Shown in pieces: positions 37,325-47,049 of a DNA stretch of 64,000 nucleotides; the first letter of the stretch is position 1, and each line of letters begins with the position of its first letter. The stretch covers positions 1,922,001-1,986,000 of the forward strand of contig NZ_CP043626.1 in the NCBI RefSeq assembly GCF_008807415.1, written 5' to 3'. The stretch is from Pseudomonas denitrificans (nom. rej.) (GTDB lineage: Bacteria; Pseudomonadota; Gammaproteobacteria; Pseudomonadales; Pseudomonadaceae). The position numbers and the translations under genes are program-made. Below the pieces are notes generated by a model. It saw only the letters and a list, made by a program, of their open reading frames with translations, was not told the DNA's origin and made no database searches.

Positions 37325-38464
37325 TCAGGCGCCCAGCTCAGCCTGCAGCGCCGCGGCGCAGGCCGCCTCATGGCTGTCGGCGCTGCCCAGTTGCAGGTCG
37401 GCGACGATGGCGCGCTTGTAGTAGTGGCCGATCAGGTATTCCTCGGTCATGCCGATGCCGCCGTGCAGTTGGATACCCTGCCCGCAGATGAACTTGGCGG
37501 CGCGGCTGATCAGCATCTTCGTTGCCGACAGAGTGCGGCTGCGCTCCTGCGGGGCGTCATTGGCCACCGAGGCGAGCGCCGCGTGCAGCATCGAGCGAGC
37601 CACCTCCAGCTCCGCGGCCATGTCGGCCATGCGGTGCTGCAGGGACTGGAAGCTACCGATGGCGACACCGAACTGTTGGCGCACCTTCAGGTATTCGGCG
37701 GTGACCTCGAGGGTCTTCTCCATCACCCCGATCAGCTCGGCGCACAGCGCCACGGTGGCGTGGGCCAGGCCTTCCTGCAGCGCCTCCAGGCCCTGGCCCG
37801 GCTCACCGAGCAGCGCCTCGCGGCCGATAGCCACGCCATCGAAGTGCAGTTCCTCGACCCAGCTGCCGTCATGCAGCGGCAACGCCTGGCGGTCCAGTCC
37901 GAGGAACTCGCCTTCGAGCAGCACCAGGCTCAGGCCAGGCACGTCGTCCAGCTGTACCGACACCAGCAGCGCATCGGCGCCGGGAGCGCCGAGCACCAGG
38001 CTCTTGCGACCGTGCAGTCGGTAACCCTCGCCGTGGCGTTCGCCCCGCAGCGCAACCGGCAGCGGCATGCCGCGCGAAGCCGGTTCGCTGTAGGCCAGCG
38101 CCAGGCGCAGCGAACCGTCGGCCAGTTGCGGCAGCAGACGCGCCTTCTGCGCCTCGCTGCCGCCGGCTACCAGCGTCTGTGCCGCCAGCACCGCGCAGCC
38201 CAGGTAGGGCTCCAGCACCAGGGCACGGCCCAGCTGCTGGGCGATGATCACGGTCTCCTGCAGCGAGCCGCCGAGGCCACCATAAGCCTCGGGCAGGGCC
38301 GCCATGAGCCAGCCGTTGTCGGCGAACACTTGCCAGTTGTCGGCGCGGCCGTTGCGGCCGCCCTTGAGCAGCGCGTTGCGTGTCTCGAAGCCGTAAGCCT
38401 TGTCGACATAACGGCGCACGCTGTCCTGCAGCAGCTGTTGTTCCGAATTCAGATCGAAATCCAT
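37325..38464 (-). CDS. Acyl-CoA dehydrogenase, partner subunit of a heteromeric pair
   Basis: 379 residues, acyl-CoA dehydrogenase fold (MDFDLNSEQQLLQDSVRRY start; QQFGVAIGSFQSLQHRMADM; QLHGGIGMTEEY). The middle domain is divergent: the flavin-contacting block reads AYSEPASRGMPLPVALRG instead of the usual T.P.AGSD. The neighbour at 38479 has the full flavin block. Adjacent complementary pairs of this type form alpha2-beta2 enzymes in steroid side-chain degradation (for example FadE28-FadE29) and in PimCD. The ATG at 38464 with AGGA 8 bases upstream is chosen over a TTG at 38482. Confidence 0.88.
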   Translation of the reverse strand: MDFDLNSEQQLLQDSVRRYVDKAYGFETRNALLKGGRNGRADNWQVFADNGWLMAALPEAYGGLGGSLQETVIIAQQLGRALVLEPYLGCAVLAAQTLVAGGSEAQKARLLPQLADGSLRLALAYSEPASRGMPLPVALRGERHGEGYRLHGRKSLVLGAPGADALLVSVQLDDVPGLSLVLLEGEFLGLDRQALPLHDGSWVEELHFDGVAIGREALLGEPGQGLEALQEGLAHATVALCAELIGVMEKTLEVTAEYLKVRQQFGVAIGSFQSLQHRMADMAAELEVARSMLHAALASVANDAPQERSRTLSATKMLISRAAKFICGQGIQLHGGIGMTEEYLIGHYYKRAIVADLQLGSADSHEAACAAALQAELGA

Positions 38465-38478
38465 ACCCGTGTCCTGAC

Positions 38479-39672
38479 TCAAAGTTGGAACAGCATCTTG
38501 GCGATGATGCCGCGCTGCACCTCGCTGGTGCCGCCGTAGATGGTCGAGGCGCGGCGCAGGAACATGTCGTTGGCAATGCCGCGGGCCAGCTCCTGTAACG
38601 GGTACGCCTGCGCCGGCGCCGCCTCGTGGGGATGCGCGTAAGCCACGGCACCGTAGTCGCCCAGCGCCTCCAGCTGCACCTCGGTGATGCGTTGCTGCAG
38701 CTCGGTCGCTCGGATCTTCAGCATCGAGCCCAGCACGTGCGAAGCCGGGTCGTGCCGCTGCTCCATCTGCGCGACGCGCTGTACCAGCATGCCGATGGCC
38801 TGCAGCTCGGCATCCAGGCGCGCCAGCTTCAGGGCGAACTCCGTACGCTCGATCAGCCGCCCCTCGCCGGCCGGAATGGCGGTGGCGAACAGGCGCAGCT
38901 CACGCATGTAGCGCTTGAGCTCGGGGAGGTCGGCGGTGGTCGCGTGCTCGTTGTTGAGCAGGAACTTGGTGATGTTCCAGCCCTGCCCTTCGGCGCCGAT
39001 CAGGTTACCCACCGGCACCCGCACGTTGTCGAAGAAGGTCTCGTTCAGGTGATGGGCGTCGTCGATGCTGCGGATCGGCCGCACGGTCACGCCCGGGGTA
39101 TTCATGTCCACCAGCAGGAAGCTGATCCCGGCCTGCTTCTTCACCTCGAAATCAGTGCGCACCAGCAGGAAGATCCAGTCGGCATGATGGGCGTAGCTGG
39201 TCCAGATCTTCTGGCCGTTGATCACGTAGTGGTCGCCGTCGCGCTCGGCGCGGGTGCGCAGCGCGGCGAGGTCGGAGCCGGCGCCCGGCTCGGAGAAGCC
39301 CTGGCACCAAAGGCGCTCGCCGTTGAAGATGGCCGGCAGGTGCTCGGCCTTCTGTTCCGGCGTGGCGAAGGCATTGAGCACCGGGCCGAGCATCTTGTGC
39401 ACGAAGGCGTCCTGGGTTGGGGTTCCGGCCGCGCTGCACTCATCGTCGAATACCAGGATCTGCGGCACCGACCAGCCGGTGCCGCCGTGCTCCTTTGCCC
39501 AGTAGGGCGCACCCCAGCCGCGCGCCTGCAGCAGCTTCTGCCAGCGCATGATCTGCTCGCGGGGCGAGCGCGTGCAGCGCTGCAGCCCCTTGAGCTCGGC
39601 CGGCACCTGGACCAGGAAGTCGCGGACCTCCTGGCGGAACGCCGCGAGTCCGGCGTCAGGTTGAAAGTCCAT
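38479..39672 (-). CDS. Acyl-CoA dehydrogenase, flavin-binding subunit of the pair
   Basis: 397 residues. It begins FRQEVRDFLVQVPAEL and WGAPYWAKEHGGTGWS, a style typical of the larger subunit of heteromeric acyl-CoA dehydrogenases. The flavin block GFSEPGAGSDLAALRT and YVINGQKIWTSYAHHADWIF are present, as is RRASTIYGGTSEVQRGIIAK at the C-terminus. It oxidises an acyl-CoA, probably one with a bulky group. It is 14 bases upstream of the partner-subunit gene and 12 bases after the thiolase gene, so thiolase, both dehydrogenases and MaoC form one operon. Confidence 0.92.
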   Translation of the reverse strand: MDFQPDAGLAAFRQEVRDFLVQVPAELKGLQRCTRSPREQIMRWQKLLQARGWGAPYWAKEHGGTGWSVPQILVFDDECSAAGTPTQDAFVHKMLGPVLNAFATPEQKAEHLPAIFNGERLWCQGFSEPGAGSDLAALRTRAERDGDHYVINGQKIWTSYAHHADWIFLLVRTDFEVKKQAGISFLLVDMNTPGVTVRPIRSIDDAHHLNETFFDNVRVPVGNLIGAEGQGWNITKFLLNNEHATTADLPELKRYMRELRLFATAIPAGEGRLIERTEFALKLARLDAELQAIGMLVQRVAQMEQRHDPASHVLGSMLKIRATELQQRITEVQLEALGDYGAVAYAHPHEAAPAQAYPLQELARGIANDMFLRRASTIYGGTSEVQRGIIAKMLFQL

Positions 39673-39684
39673 GGCCGTTCCTCG

Positions 39685-40872
39685 TCAGTCTTTGCGGTAC
39701 ATGGTGACTACACAGGCGCCACCGATACCGATGTTGTGCTGCAGCGCGATACGCGCGCCTTCGACCTGGCGCTGCTCGGCCTGGCCGCGCAGCTGCTGGA
39801 CCAGTTCTGTGCACTGCGCGAGGCCCGTGGCGCCGATCGGGTGGCCCTTGGACAGCAGGCCGCCGGACGGGTTGACCACGTAGCGGCCGCCGTAGGTGTT
39901 GTCGCCGTCGTCGACGAACTTCTGTGCGCCGCCTTCCGGGCACAGGCCCAGGGATTCGTAGGTAAGCAGCTCGTTCTGCGCGAAGCAGTCGTGCAGTTCG
40001 ACGACGTTCACCGCTTCGGCGCCGATACCGGCCTGCTCGTAGACCTTCTGCGCCGCCGCGCGGGACATCGAGTAACCCGCCACGTCACGCATGTCGCCGG
40101 ACTTGAAGGTCTCGGCGCCATCGGTGGTCAGCGCCTGGCCGGCGATCCACACGCGCGAATCCAGGCCGTGCTTCTTGGCGTAGGCCTCGCTGCAAAGCAC
40201 CGTCGCCGCCGCGCCGCAGGTCGGCGGGCAGGCCATCAGGCGGGTCATGACTTCCGGCCAGACCACCTGGTCGGCGAGCACGTCTTCGCTGCTCACGACC
40301 TTGCGGAACACTGCCTTGGGGTTGTTCGCGGCGTGGCGGCTGGCCTTGGCGCGAATCTTGGCGAAGGTTTCCAGGGGCGTGCCGAAGCGCTTCATGTGCT
40401 CCACCCCGGCGCTGCCGAAGATGCGGAGCGCCGCGGGGATTTCCGAGGCGCCGGGGATGGCCGCGTCGCACTGGTCGAGGAACAGCTCCAGCGGGCTGGG
40501 ACGGTCGGCGAAGGCGCTGGGAATGGCCCCCGGGACCATTTGCTCGAAGCCTACGGCCAGGACGATGTCGACCATGCCGCTGGCGATCGCCTGGTTGGCC
40601 AGGTACAGCGCGGTGGAGCCGCTGGCGCAGTTGTTGTTGACGTTGATCACCGGGATACCGGTCATGCCCACGTTGTAGAGCACACGCTGGCCGCAGGTGG
40701 AATCACCGAAGACGAAGCTGGCATAGGCCTGCTGGACCGACTCGTAGCCAACGCCGGCATCTGCCAGGGCGATGCGTACGGCCTGCTCGCCCATGGCCAC
40801 GTAGGTCTCGTTCTGGCCCGGTTTCACGAACGGGATCATGCCGACCCCGGCGACAACGACTTTCTGCGCCAT
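39685..40872 (-). CDS. SCP2/lipid-transfer type thiolase
   Basis: 395 residues. The nucleophile lies in NVNNNCASGSTALY (Cys82) and the His block in SGGLLSKGHPIGATGLAQ; the C-terminus ends IGIGGACVVTMYRKD, supplying the second Cys. This is the SCP-x branch of thiolases, which in bacteria often acts on branched or steroid-like 3-ketoacyl-CoAs, rather than the FadA branch. The start follows GAGGAG. It heads the minus-strand operon with the dehydrogenase pair and MaoC. No DUF35 partner, common in steroid retro-aldol systems, is seen, so thiolytic action is more likely. Confidence 0.92.
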   Translation of the reverse strand: MAQKVVVAGVGMIPFVKPGQNETYVAMGEQAVRIALADAGVGYESVQQAYASFVFGDSTCGQRVLYNVGMTGIPVINVNNNCASGSTALYLANQAIASGMVDIVLAVGFEQMVPGAIPSAFADRPSPLELFLDQCDAAIPGASEIPAALRIFGSAGVEHMKRFGTPLETFAKIRAKASRHAANNPKAVFRKVVSSEDVLADQVVWPEVMTRLMACPPTCGAAATVLCSEAYAKKHGLDSRVWIAGQALTTDGAETFKSGDMRDVAGYSMSRAAAQKVYEQAGIGAEAVNVVELHDCFAQNELLTYESLGLCPEGGAQKFVDDGDNTYGGRYVVNPSGGLLSKGHPIGATGLAQCTELVQQLRGQAEQRQVEGARIALQHNIGIGGACVVTMYRKD

Positions 40873-41145
40873 TTGCTTCTCCTCAGAATTGCCAAGCCCA
40901 CCGGGAACGCGGCGCCGCTGCGCGGCCGACGCGGATGGGCGTCATGAGTCTCAAGGATAGGCAGACCGTTCGCCCCGTCGCCCCTCCCGAATGGGATGGG
41001 TCCGCGGCCGTCGGGAGCGGCCGATCCTCATGTTTATTCGTCGCGCTTGCCCCGTGGCACAACGCGGATGTTTCATCGGGCCTACGCCCAGTCTGTCACG
41101 TCGTCGTATCGGCATCGGCCAGTACGACGGCAGGTCGAGCGCCGC

Positions 41146-41946
41146 TCAAGGTGCGAGGCGCGCTGCGCCGCGGTACGGCAAGCCTTCCTTGGCCAGGAAA
41201 CGGCGTACCGCCTCGGCGTGGTAGTTGCTGTCGCCGCACAGCGACTGCGCCAGCGCCTCGAACTGGTTCATGGCGTGGCGATCGGTTTCGAAGCTGCGGT
41301 TGAGCAGCGTCTTCACCAGGCCCAGGGCATGGGTCGGCGCCTCGTCGAACTGCCGGGCGTATTCCAGCACGCTGTCGCGCAACTGCTCGGGAGCCACCAC
41401 CGTCTGCGCCAGGCCCAGGCCGATAGCTTCCTCGGCGCCCAGCGCGCGAGCAGAGAACACGATCTCCTTGGCCCGCGCCAGGCCGATCAGGCGCGGCAGC
41501 GCGTAGAGCATCGACAGGTCCGGCACCAGGCCCAGGCCGAGGAAGGTCGGCAACAGGCGGGTGCGCGGAGTGACGAAGACGAAGTCCGCCGCCAGCGCCA
41601 GGGAGAAGCCCGCGCCCACGGCTACGCCGTCCACCGCCGCGATCACCGGCTTCTCCAGATCCTGCAGCTCGCCAAACCAGCGGTGGAAGCCCAACACCAG
41701 CTCACGCCCGGCGAACGCCGGCTCATCGCCCGGGTCCAGGCTGCCCAGGTCGAAGCCGGAACAGAAGCTGCCGCCGGCGCCAGTGAGCACCACCGAACGG
41801 ACTTCGCGGTCCTCGCGGGCGGCCCGCAGTGCCGCCGGCATCGCCTCGCTGATGGCCTCGCACAGGGCGTTGCGTTTCTGCGGCCGGTTCAGCGTGATGA
41901 TCGCCGTCCGCCCGACCTTCTCGAACACTACTGCGTCGTCTGTCAC
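41146..41946 (-). CDS. Enoyl-CoA hydratase/isomerase family protein
   Basis: 266 residues of the crotonase family, with a GTG start after GGAGAG. Visible motifs are ITLNRPQKRNALCEA, the oxyanion-hole blocks TGAGGSFCSGFDLG and DGVAVGAGFSLALAADF, and RTRLLPTFLGLGLVPD. The usual PE...PGAGGTQ catalytic block of standard hydratases is replaced, so it may be an isomerase or act on an unusual substrate. It is co-directional with the frameshifted dehydrogenase gene 42 bases upstream. A 270-bp gap without a gene separates it from the thiolase. Confidence 0.9.
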   Translation of the reverse strand: MTDDAVVFEKVGRTAIITLNRPQKRNALCEAISEAMPAALRAAREDREVRSVVLTGAGGSFCSGFDLGSLDPGDEPAFAGRELVLGFHRWFGELQDLEKPVIAAVDGVAVGAGFSLALAADFVFVTPRTRLLPTFLGLGLVPDLSMLYALPRLIGLARAKEIVFSARALGAEEAIGLGLAQTVVAPEQLRDSVLEYARQFDEAPTHALGLVKTLLNRSFETDRHAMNQFEALAQSLCGDSNYHAEAVRRFLAKEGLPYRGAARLAP

Positions 41947-41988
41947 CTGCGTCTCTCCTCTTCGCCAGGCGCGGCGCCTGGCGCTGGC

Positions 41989-43136
41989 TCAGCCCAGGTT
42001 GCGGGCGATGATCATCTTCTGGATGTGGCTGGTGCCTTCGTAGATCTTGGTCACCCGCACGTCGCGGCAGTAGCGCTCCACCGGGAAGTCGGCGAGGTAA
42101 CCGTAGCCGCCGTGAATCTGCAGGGCTTCGGAGCAGACTTTCTCGGCCATCTCGCTGGCGTACAGCTTGGCCATAGAGGCTTCCTTGGTGCAGGACACGC
42201 CGGCCGCGTGCAGGCGCGCGGCGTGCAGGGTGAACTGGTGCGCCACCTCCACCTGGGTGGCCATGTCGGCCAGGTCGAAGGCCACGCCCTGCAGCTGAAT
42301 GATCGGCGCGCCGTAGGCTTCACGCTCCTTGGCGTACTTCACCGCGGCATCCAGTGCAGCTCGGGCGGCACCGACGGCCACCGCAGCGATACCGATGCGG
42401 CCTTCGGACAGGGTGCCCATCAAGCGCTTGTAGGCGGTGCCCTCCTCCCCAGCAGGTTCTCCGCCGGGACCCGGCAGTTGTCCAGCTGGATAGCCGCTAC
42501 CTGGGCGGAGCGCTGGCCCATCTTTTCCTCGACGCGCGCCACGTTGTAGCCAGGGCCGCGCGGATCGACGATGAACATGCTCGCGCCCTTGCGGCCTTCC
42601 GGCGTATCGGTGTGAGCGGCAATGGCGAAGGCGATTCCGGCTTCGTTGCCGTTGGAGATGAACTGCTTGCTGCCGTTGAGCACGTAGCCATCGCCTTCAC
42701 GGCGCGCGGTGGTGCGGAAGGCGCCGGTATCCGAGCCGGCCTGCGGCTCGGTCAGCAAGCCGGCGGCGATCAGCTCGCCCGAGGCCATGCGCTGCAGGTA
42801 CTTGTCCTTCTGCGCCTGGGTACCGTAGCGGCACAGCATGTCGGCCAGGCCATTGTGTACGTGAAGGATGGTGGCGAAACCGGCATCTGCCGCGGCGAAT
42901 TCCTCGATGGCCAGCACATACTCCGGGAAGGACATCGCCGAACCGCCGTACTCTTCCGGCAGGTGTATGCCAAGGAAGCCCAGCTCCGCTACCGCCGCCA
43001 GCTCATTGCGCGGCCATGCGCCCGTACGGTCGCGCTCTGCGGCGGTCGCCGCCACCACGTCCTGGGCCACCTTGCGGGCGGTATCGCGGATCATGACTTC
43101 CTGTTCACTCAGGAACACTGCGGATGTATCGCTCAT
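41989..43136 (-). pseudogene. Acyl-CoA dehydrogenase with one frameshift
   Basis: About 381 residues if repaired, paralogous to the intact gene at 60133 (MSDTSAVFLSEQEVMIRDTA vs MTDTSAVFLSELELLIRDSA). Flavin motifs TEPQAGSDTGAFRT and YVLNGSKQFISNG and the C-terminal GGYGYLADFPVER are intact. After PAENLLG the frame breaks near 42445-42450: one base is missing from the run CCTCCTCCCC, and adding it gives GEEGTAYKRLMGTLSEGR, matching the paralogue's GEEGSGYRAVMGSLSEGR. No other lesion is seen, so this may be a sequencing error in a working gene. The start at 43136 follows GAGGAAG. Confidence 0.88.
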
Positions 43137-43297
43137 TTTCTTCCTCACGAATGGGATCGGGTTGCCGATGCGTTGCCGTGCGACGCGGCCTTGGCGGCGC
43201 ACTTCGCAATGTCCGCAGGATGCCGACGCGCTTCAGGGGGGCGCGCCTCCCCTCTTGGTAGGGGAGCGCCCTGCCGGGCACCTCCGCCCCGACGCCC

Positions 43298-46001
43298 TCA
43301 ACGGATCAGCCCATGCTGGCGCGCCAGGCTGATGGCGGCGTAGCGGCTGGAAACACCGAGCTTGGCGAGGATGTTCTTCACGTTCCATTTCACCGTGCCG
43401 AAGGTGATGTTCAGGGTCAGCGCAATCCGCTTGTTGGACATCGCCTGGGCGATCAGGCCGAGGATTTCCACCTCGCGCGGGGTCAGGCTGGCGCGTTGCT
43501 CGCCGCCCACCGCCCGCCGAGCCGGCGCCGGCTCGGCGGCGCTCTCGGCAGGCGCCGCATACGCCAGCAGCGCGGCGAGATAGCCATGCCCGGCCTCTTC
43601 CAGCCCCTCGTCCTCGCGCAGCGCCCCGAGCCGATCCAGCAGGCGAGGCCCTTCGTCGAGCAGCGTGCGTACCAGGCCGAGGCACGCACCAAGCCGCAGG
43701 GCCTCGCGCAGGCATTCGCGGTGTTGTTCGTCCTGCCCGAGGTCATCGTGGGCAACTGCGCTGAGCAGCAAGGCCTTCACCCGCGTGCGACCGCGACCGT
43801 AGCCTTCTGCGAAGCATCCGATCAGGGCCAGCGACTCCAGCGCCGCCGCCGGCTCGTGCCCAGCCAGGGCCACGCGGGCGCGGGCGAAGGCAACCATGGT
43901 GGAAATCTCGTCCTGGCAATCGCCACGGTAATGCGCCAGCAGTTCTTCGAGACGCCCCAGGCGCTCGCCGGCGCGGCGCGCATCGCCCTGCGCCAGCAGG
44001 ACCTTGACCTGTTCGGCGAGCATCAGGGCGAGCAGGCGTTCCAGACCCAGCGCATGGAAATGCGCGGCCTGCGCCTCGAGGAACTCCAACAACGCCTGCG
44101 GCGTATCGCGCAACGCGGTGAGGCGCGCCCGGCACATCGAGGCGCGAGCCATCACATCGGGCATCGACGACTGCAGGATGCCGCTGCGGTTGGCCAGCAC
44201 GGCCAGGGCCTCGTCGATGCGATCGAGCTCGTAGTAGGCGTCGCACAGGTTCGCCGCGCACAGGTTCGCCGAGACCGAACCGCGCCCGTAGTCTTCTTCT
44301 GCCCGCGCCAGTAGGCTGGCCCCCAGGCGCGCAGCCTCGCGGGCATCGCCGATACGCAGCCAGGCCTGGGCCTGGGTGTTCTCGAAGACCATCGCCATGT
44401 CGTTGTCGCGGTCGCCCGGATCGATGGGATTTTCGTCGTGCAGACGACGCGCGGCGTCGATGCGCCCAACGCCAGGTAGGCGCTGGCCAGCGCCGAGAGA
44501 CTGATGTAGCGCAGCGAGCGGTTTTCCAGCGGCGCCTGGTGCATCGGCTCGAGCAGGCCGATGACCCGCCGCGGGTTGTCCAGCTGCAGGGCGATGGCTG
44601 CATCGGCCAGGGCGAAGCGCGACGACAGCGCAGGGTTGCGCGCCGCTTCGGTACGGCGGATCTGCTCCAGCCAGCGCGCGGCCTTCTCCGGACGGGCGGT
44701 GAAGGCGTAGGTCAGGCAACCCAGGATGAACAGTCGCGGGTGAGCGAACAGGGTTTCCTGTGGCAGGCGTTCGAGCAAGTGCAGCATCGGGCTGATGTAG
44801 GCCATGCTCCAGGTGGCGCTGGCGGCCTGCTCCATGGCGGCGACGGCGAAGTCCAGGTCGCCGCCGAGGTTGGCATGGCGCACCGATTCGACCAGCAGCT
44901 CATGCTCGGCGAACCACTGGCTGGCGCGCCGATGCAACGCCTCCACTGCCGCCGAGCCCTGCTGCGCCAGGCGCTGGCCGAGAAACTCGCCGAACAGCGG
45001 GTGGAATCGGTACCAGGGCGTCTGGTCGTCGGAATCGACCCGGTAGATCAGCAGGTTCTCGTCTTCGACGCGCTTGATCAGGTCCGCCGCGTGCGGATTG
45101 CCGGTGACGAAGGCCGCGAGATCGGCGTTGAAGCGACGGAACGGCGACACCTGCTCCATCAGGCCGAGCAGTTCGGGCGCCAGGCACGCCACCACGTCCT
45201 CGGCCAGGTAAGCCTGCAGGTCCGCCGACTTCCACAGCAACGAGCGCAGCTTGGGACGCTTGGCCGGGCGGTTGCGCAGCAGGGTAGCAATGGGTTGCAG
45301 GCTCGCCGGCCAGCCGCTGGTCAGCTCGTGGATCAGCTGTTCCTCGTCGGCAGTGAGCTTGAGACTGCCGAGGTTGTGCTCGAAGAAAACGCGAGTCTCC
45401 TCCAGGTCGAACGGCAGTTCGGCAAAGTCGATTTCCGCCACCTGGCCCTGCATGCGCAAACGGCCGAGGCTCAGCGGCGGCGAGCTGCGCGAGGCGATCA
45501 CCAGGTGCAGGTTGGGCGGACAATGGTCGAGCAGCTTCTGCATCAGCCGATGCGCCAGCGGCGCCTCAACGTGCTGGTAGTCGTCGATCAGCAAGTACAG
45601 CTCGCGGCCCAGTTGTTCGGCGATGCGCGTGACCTGCGCGACCAGCGCATTGAACGCGGCCTCGCCGCTGTCGCCGTGCAGCAGTTCCGCCTCGATGGCG
45701 ATGTCCAGGCGCCGCAACGCCGCCAGCAGATAGGTCAGGAAGCTGGGAAACAGTCGGTCGTCGTGGCTGAGCGATAGCCAGGCGACGTCCAGGCCATCCT
45801 TGAGCAGCGCCTGGCGCCACTGCGCGAGCAGCAGGGTCTTGCCGAAACCGGCGCCGCCGGTGATCAGCGTGACGCAGCCCAGGCGCCCCTCCTGCAGCCG
45901 CTCCAGCAGGTGCGTGCGGGGAATGTGCCGGGTGTTCAGGCGCGGCGGGAAAACTTGGTCGCGACCAGCAGGTCGTCGGCGTTCATTAGTGACGTTTGCA
46001 T
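43298..46001 (-). pseudogene. MalT-like LuxR-family (LAL) transcriptional activator with two frameshifts
   Basis: About 900 residues if repaired. The N-terminus MQTSLMNADDLLVATKFS runs into the P-loop ATPase (ITGGAGFGKTLLLAQW; Walker B LYLLIDDYQHV), then TPR-like repeats, then a LuxR HTH (LTPREVEILGLIAQAMSN, NITFGTVKWNVKNILAKLG). One base is missing near 45947 (TTTTCCCGCCG should have four C), joining VATKFS to PPRLNTRHIPR, and one near 44465, joining ALG to IDAARRLHDENP. Both are in G/C runs and all flanking sequence is well conserved, which suggests base-calling errors. Such STAND activators bind an inducer and ATP and switch on neighbouring catabolic genes, likely those on both sides. Confidence 0.9.
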
Positions 46002-46246
46002 GTTGTCGTTCACTCTTGCTCTGGCGCATGCGGAGTCCACAGGACACCCCGCTGCAACGCTCTTTAAACGAATGGCCAGCCCCGGCGAGCGGCTTTGCGA
46101 CCGCTCGGCTGCCTGGACGGCCAGGGCCATGCTGCAACAGCCACATCTCCGCCCGCCCCGTCCGCAAGGGGGGGGTGCGCCAGGGAAACCCTGGCGTAAG
46201 TTCGATTGCGACTGGATTGACCGCTGTGAACGAGCGAGGAGCAGAA
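46002..46246. promoter_or_regulatory. Divergent promoter region between the LuxR-type activator and the hydratase operon
   Basis: 245 bases between the leftward activator and the rightward operon starting at 46247. It contains a C/G foldback (46150-46180: CCCCGTCCGCAAGGGG with extra G). This is the natural place for activator binding, but I see no clear dyad. Confidence 0.4.
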
Positions 46247-47020
46247 ATGAGCGAGTCGGTTTCTTTTGAAGTGAAAGGCCAGGTGGGCTGGATCACCCTC
46301 ACCCGTCCGAAGGCGATGAACGCGCTGAATCGCGAGATGCTCGATGCCATGATCGAGACCCTGAAGGCCTGGGAAGGCGATGCCGGCGTGCGCGTCGTCG
46401 CCCTCACCGCCACCGGCACTGCGTTCTGCGCCGGCGCCGACCTGAAGGCCACGGGCAGTGCCCAGCCCGGCGAGATGGACCTGCTGGACACCATCGTCGC
46501 CTTCTTCGACCGCCTGCGCGCCTTCCCCAAGCCGGTGATCGCCGCGGTCAACGGCCTGGCCCTGGCCGGCGGCCTGGAAACGGTGCTGTGCTGCGACTTC
46601 GTGATCGCCGCCGAGACCGCGCGCTTCGGCGATGCCCACTCCAACTTCGGCGTCTTCCCCGGTGGTGGCGGCGCTGCCGTGCTGCCGCGCAAGATTCCGG
46701 AGAACATCGCCAAGTACATGCTGTTCACCGGTGACGCCCTGCCGGCCCAGGACATGAAGCTCTATGGCCTGGTCAGCGAAGTGGTGGCCGACGCCGAGCT
46801 GGTCGGCCGGGTCCAGGCCATCGGCGACAAGCTGGCCGAGAAGAGCCCGCTGGTGCTGCGCAAGATGAAGAAGGTCGCCGACGAGGCCACCGACAAGAGC
46901 CGCGCCGACGCCCTGCGCCACGAGCTGCTGGAGCTGCGCAACCACCAGCGCTCCTACGACATGGCCGAGGGCGTGCGCGCCTTCGCCGAGAAGCGCAAGC
47001 CCGACTTCAAGGGCTATTGA
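46247..47020 (+). CDS. Enoyl-CoA hydratase/isomerase family protein
   Basis: 257 residues, crotonase fold: WITLTRPKAMNALNREML, the oxyanion blocks TATGTAFCAGADLK and NGLALAGGLETVLCCDF, and FGDAHSNFGVFPGGGGAAVL. As in the 41146 gene, the canonical Glu-containing PE..LG block is altered (DAHSNFG). The C-terminus RAFAEKRKPDFKGY is typical of crotonases. AGGAG precedes the ATG. It opens a rightward operon with thiolase, SDR and ligase, forming a second set parallel to the one at 27-35 kb. Confidence 0.92.
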   Translation: MSESVSFEVKGQVGWITLTRPKAMNALNREMLDAMIETLKAWEGDAGVRVVALTATGTAFCAGADLKATGSAQPGEMDLLDTIVAFFDRLRAFPKPVIAAVNGLALAGGLETVLCCDFVIAAETARFGDAHSNFGVFPGGGGAAVLPRKIPENIAKYMLFTGDALPAQDMKLYGLVSEVVADAELVGRVQAIGDKLAEKSPLVLRKMKKVADEATDKSRADALRHELLELRNHQRSYDMAEGVRAFAEKRKPDFKGY

Positions 47021-47049
47021 TCCCGCCCCCTTTCCGAGAGCGAATTCAG

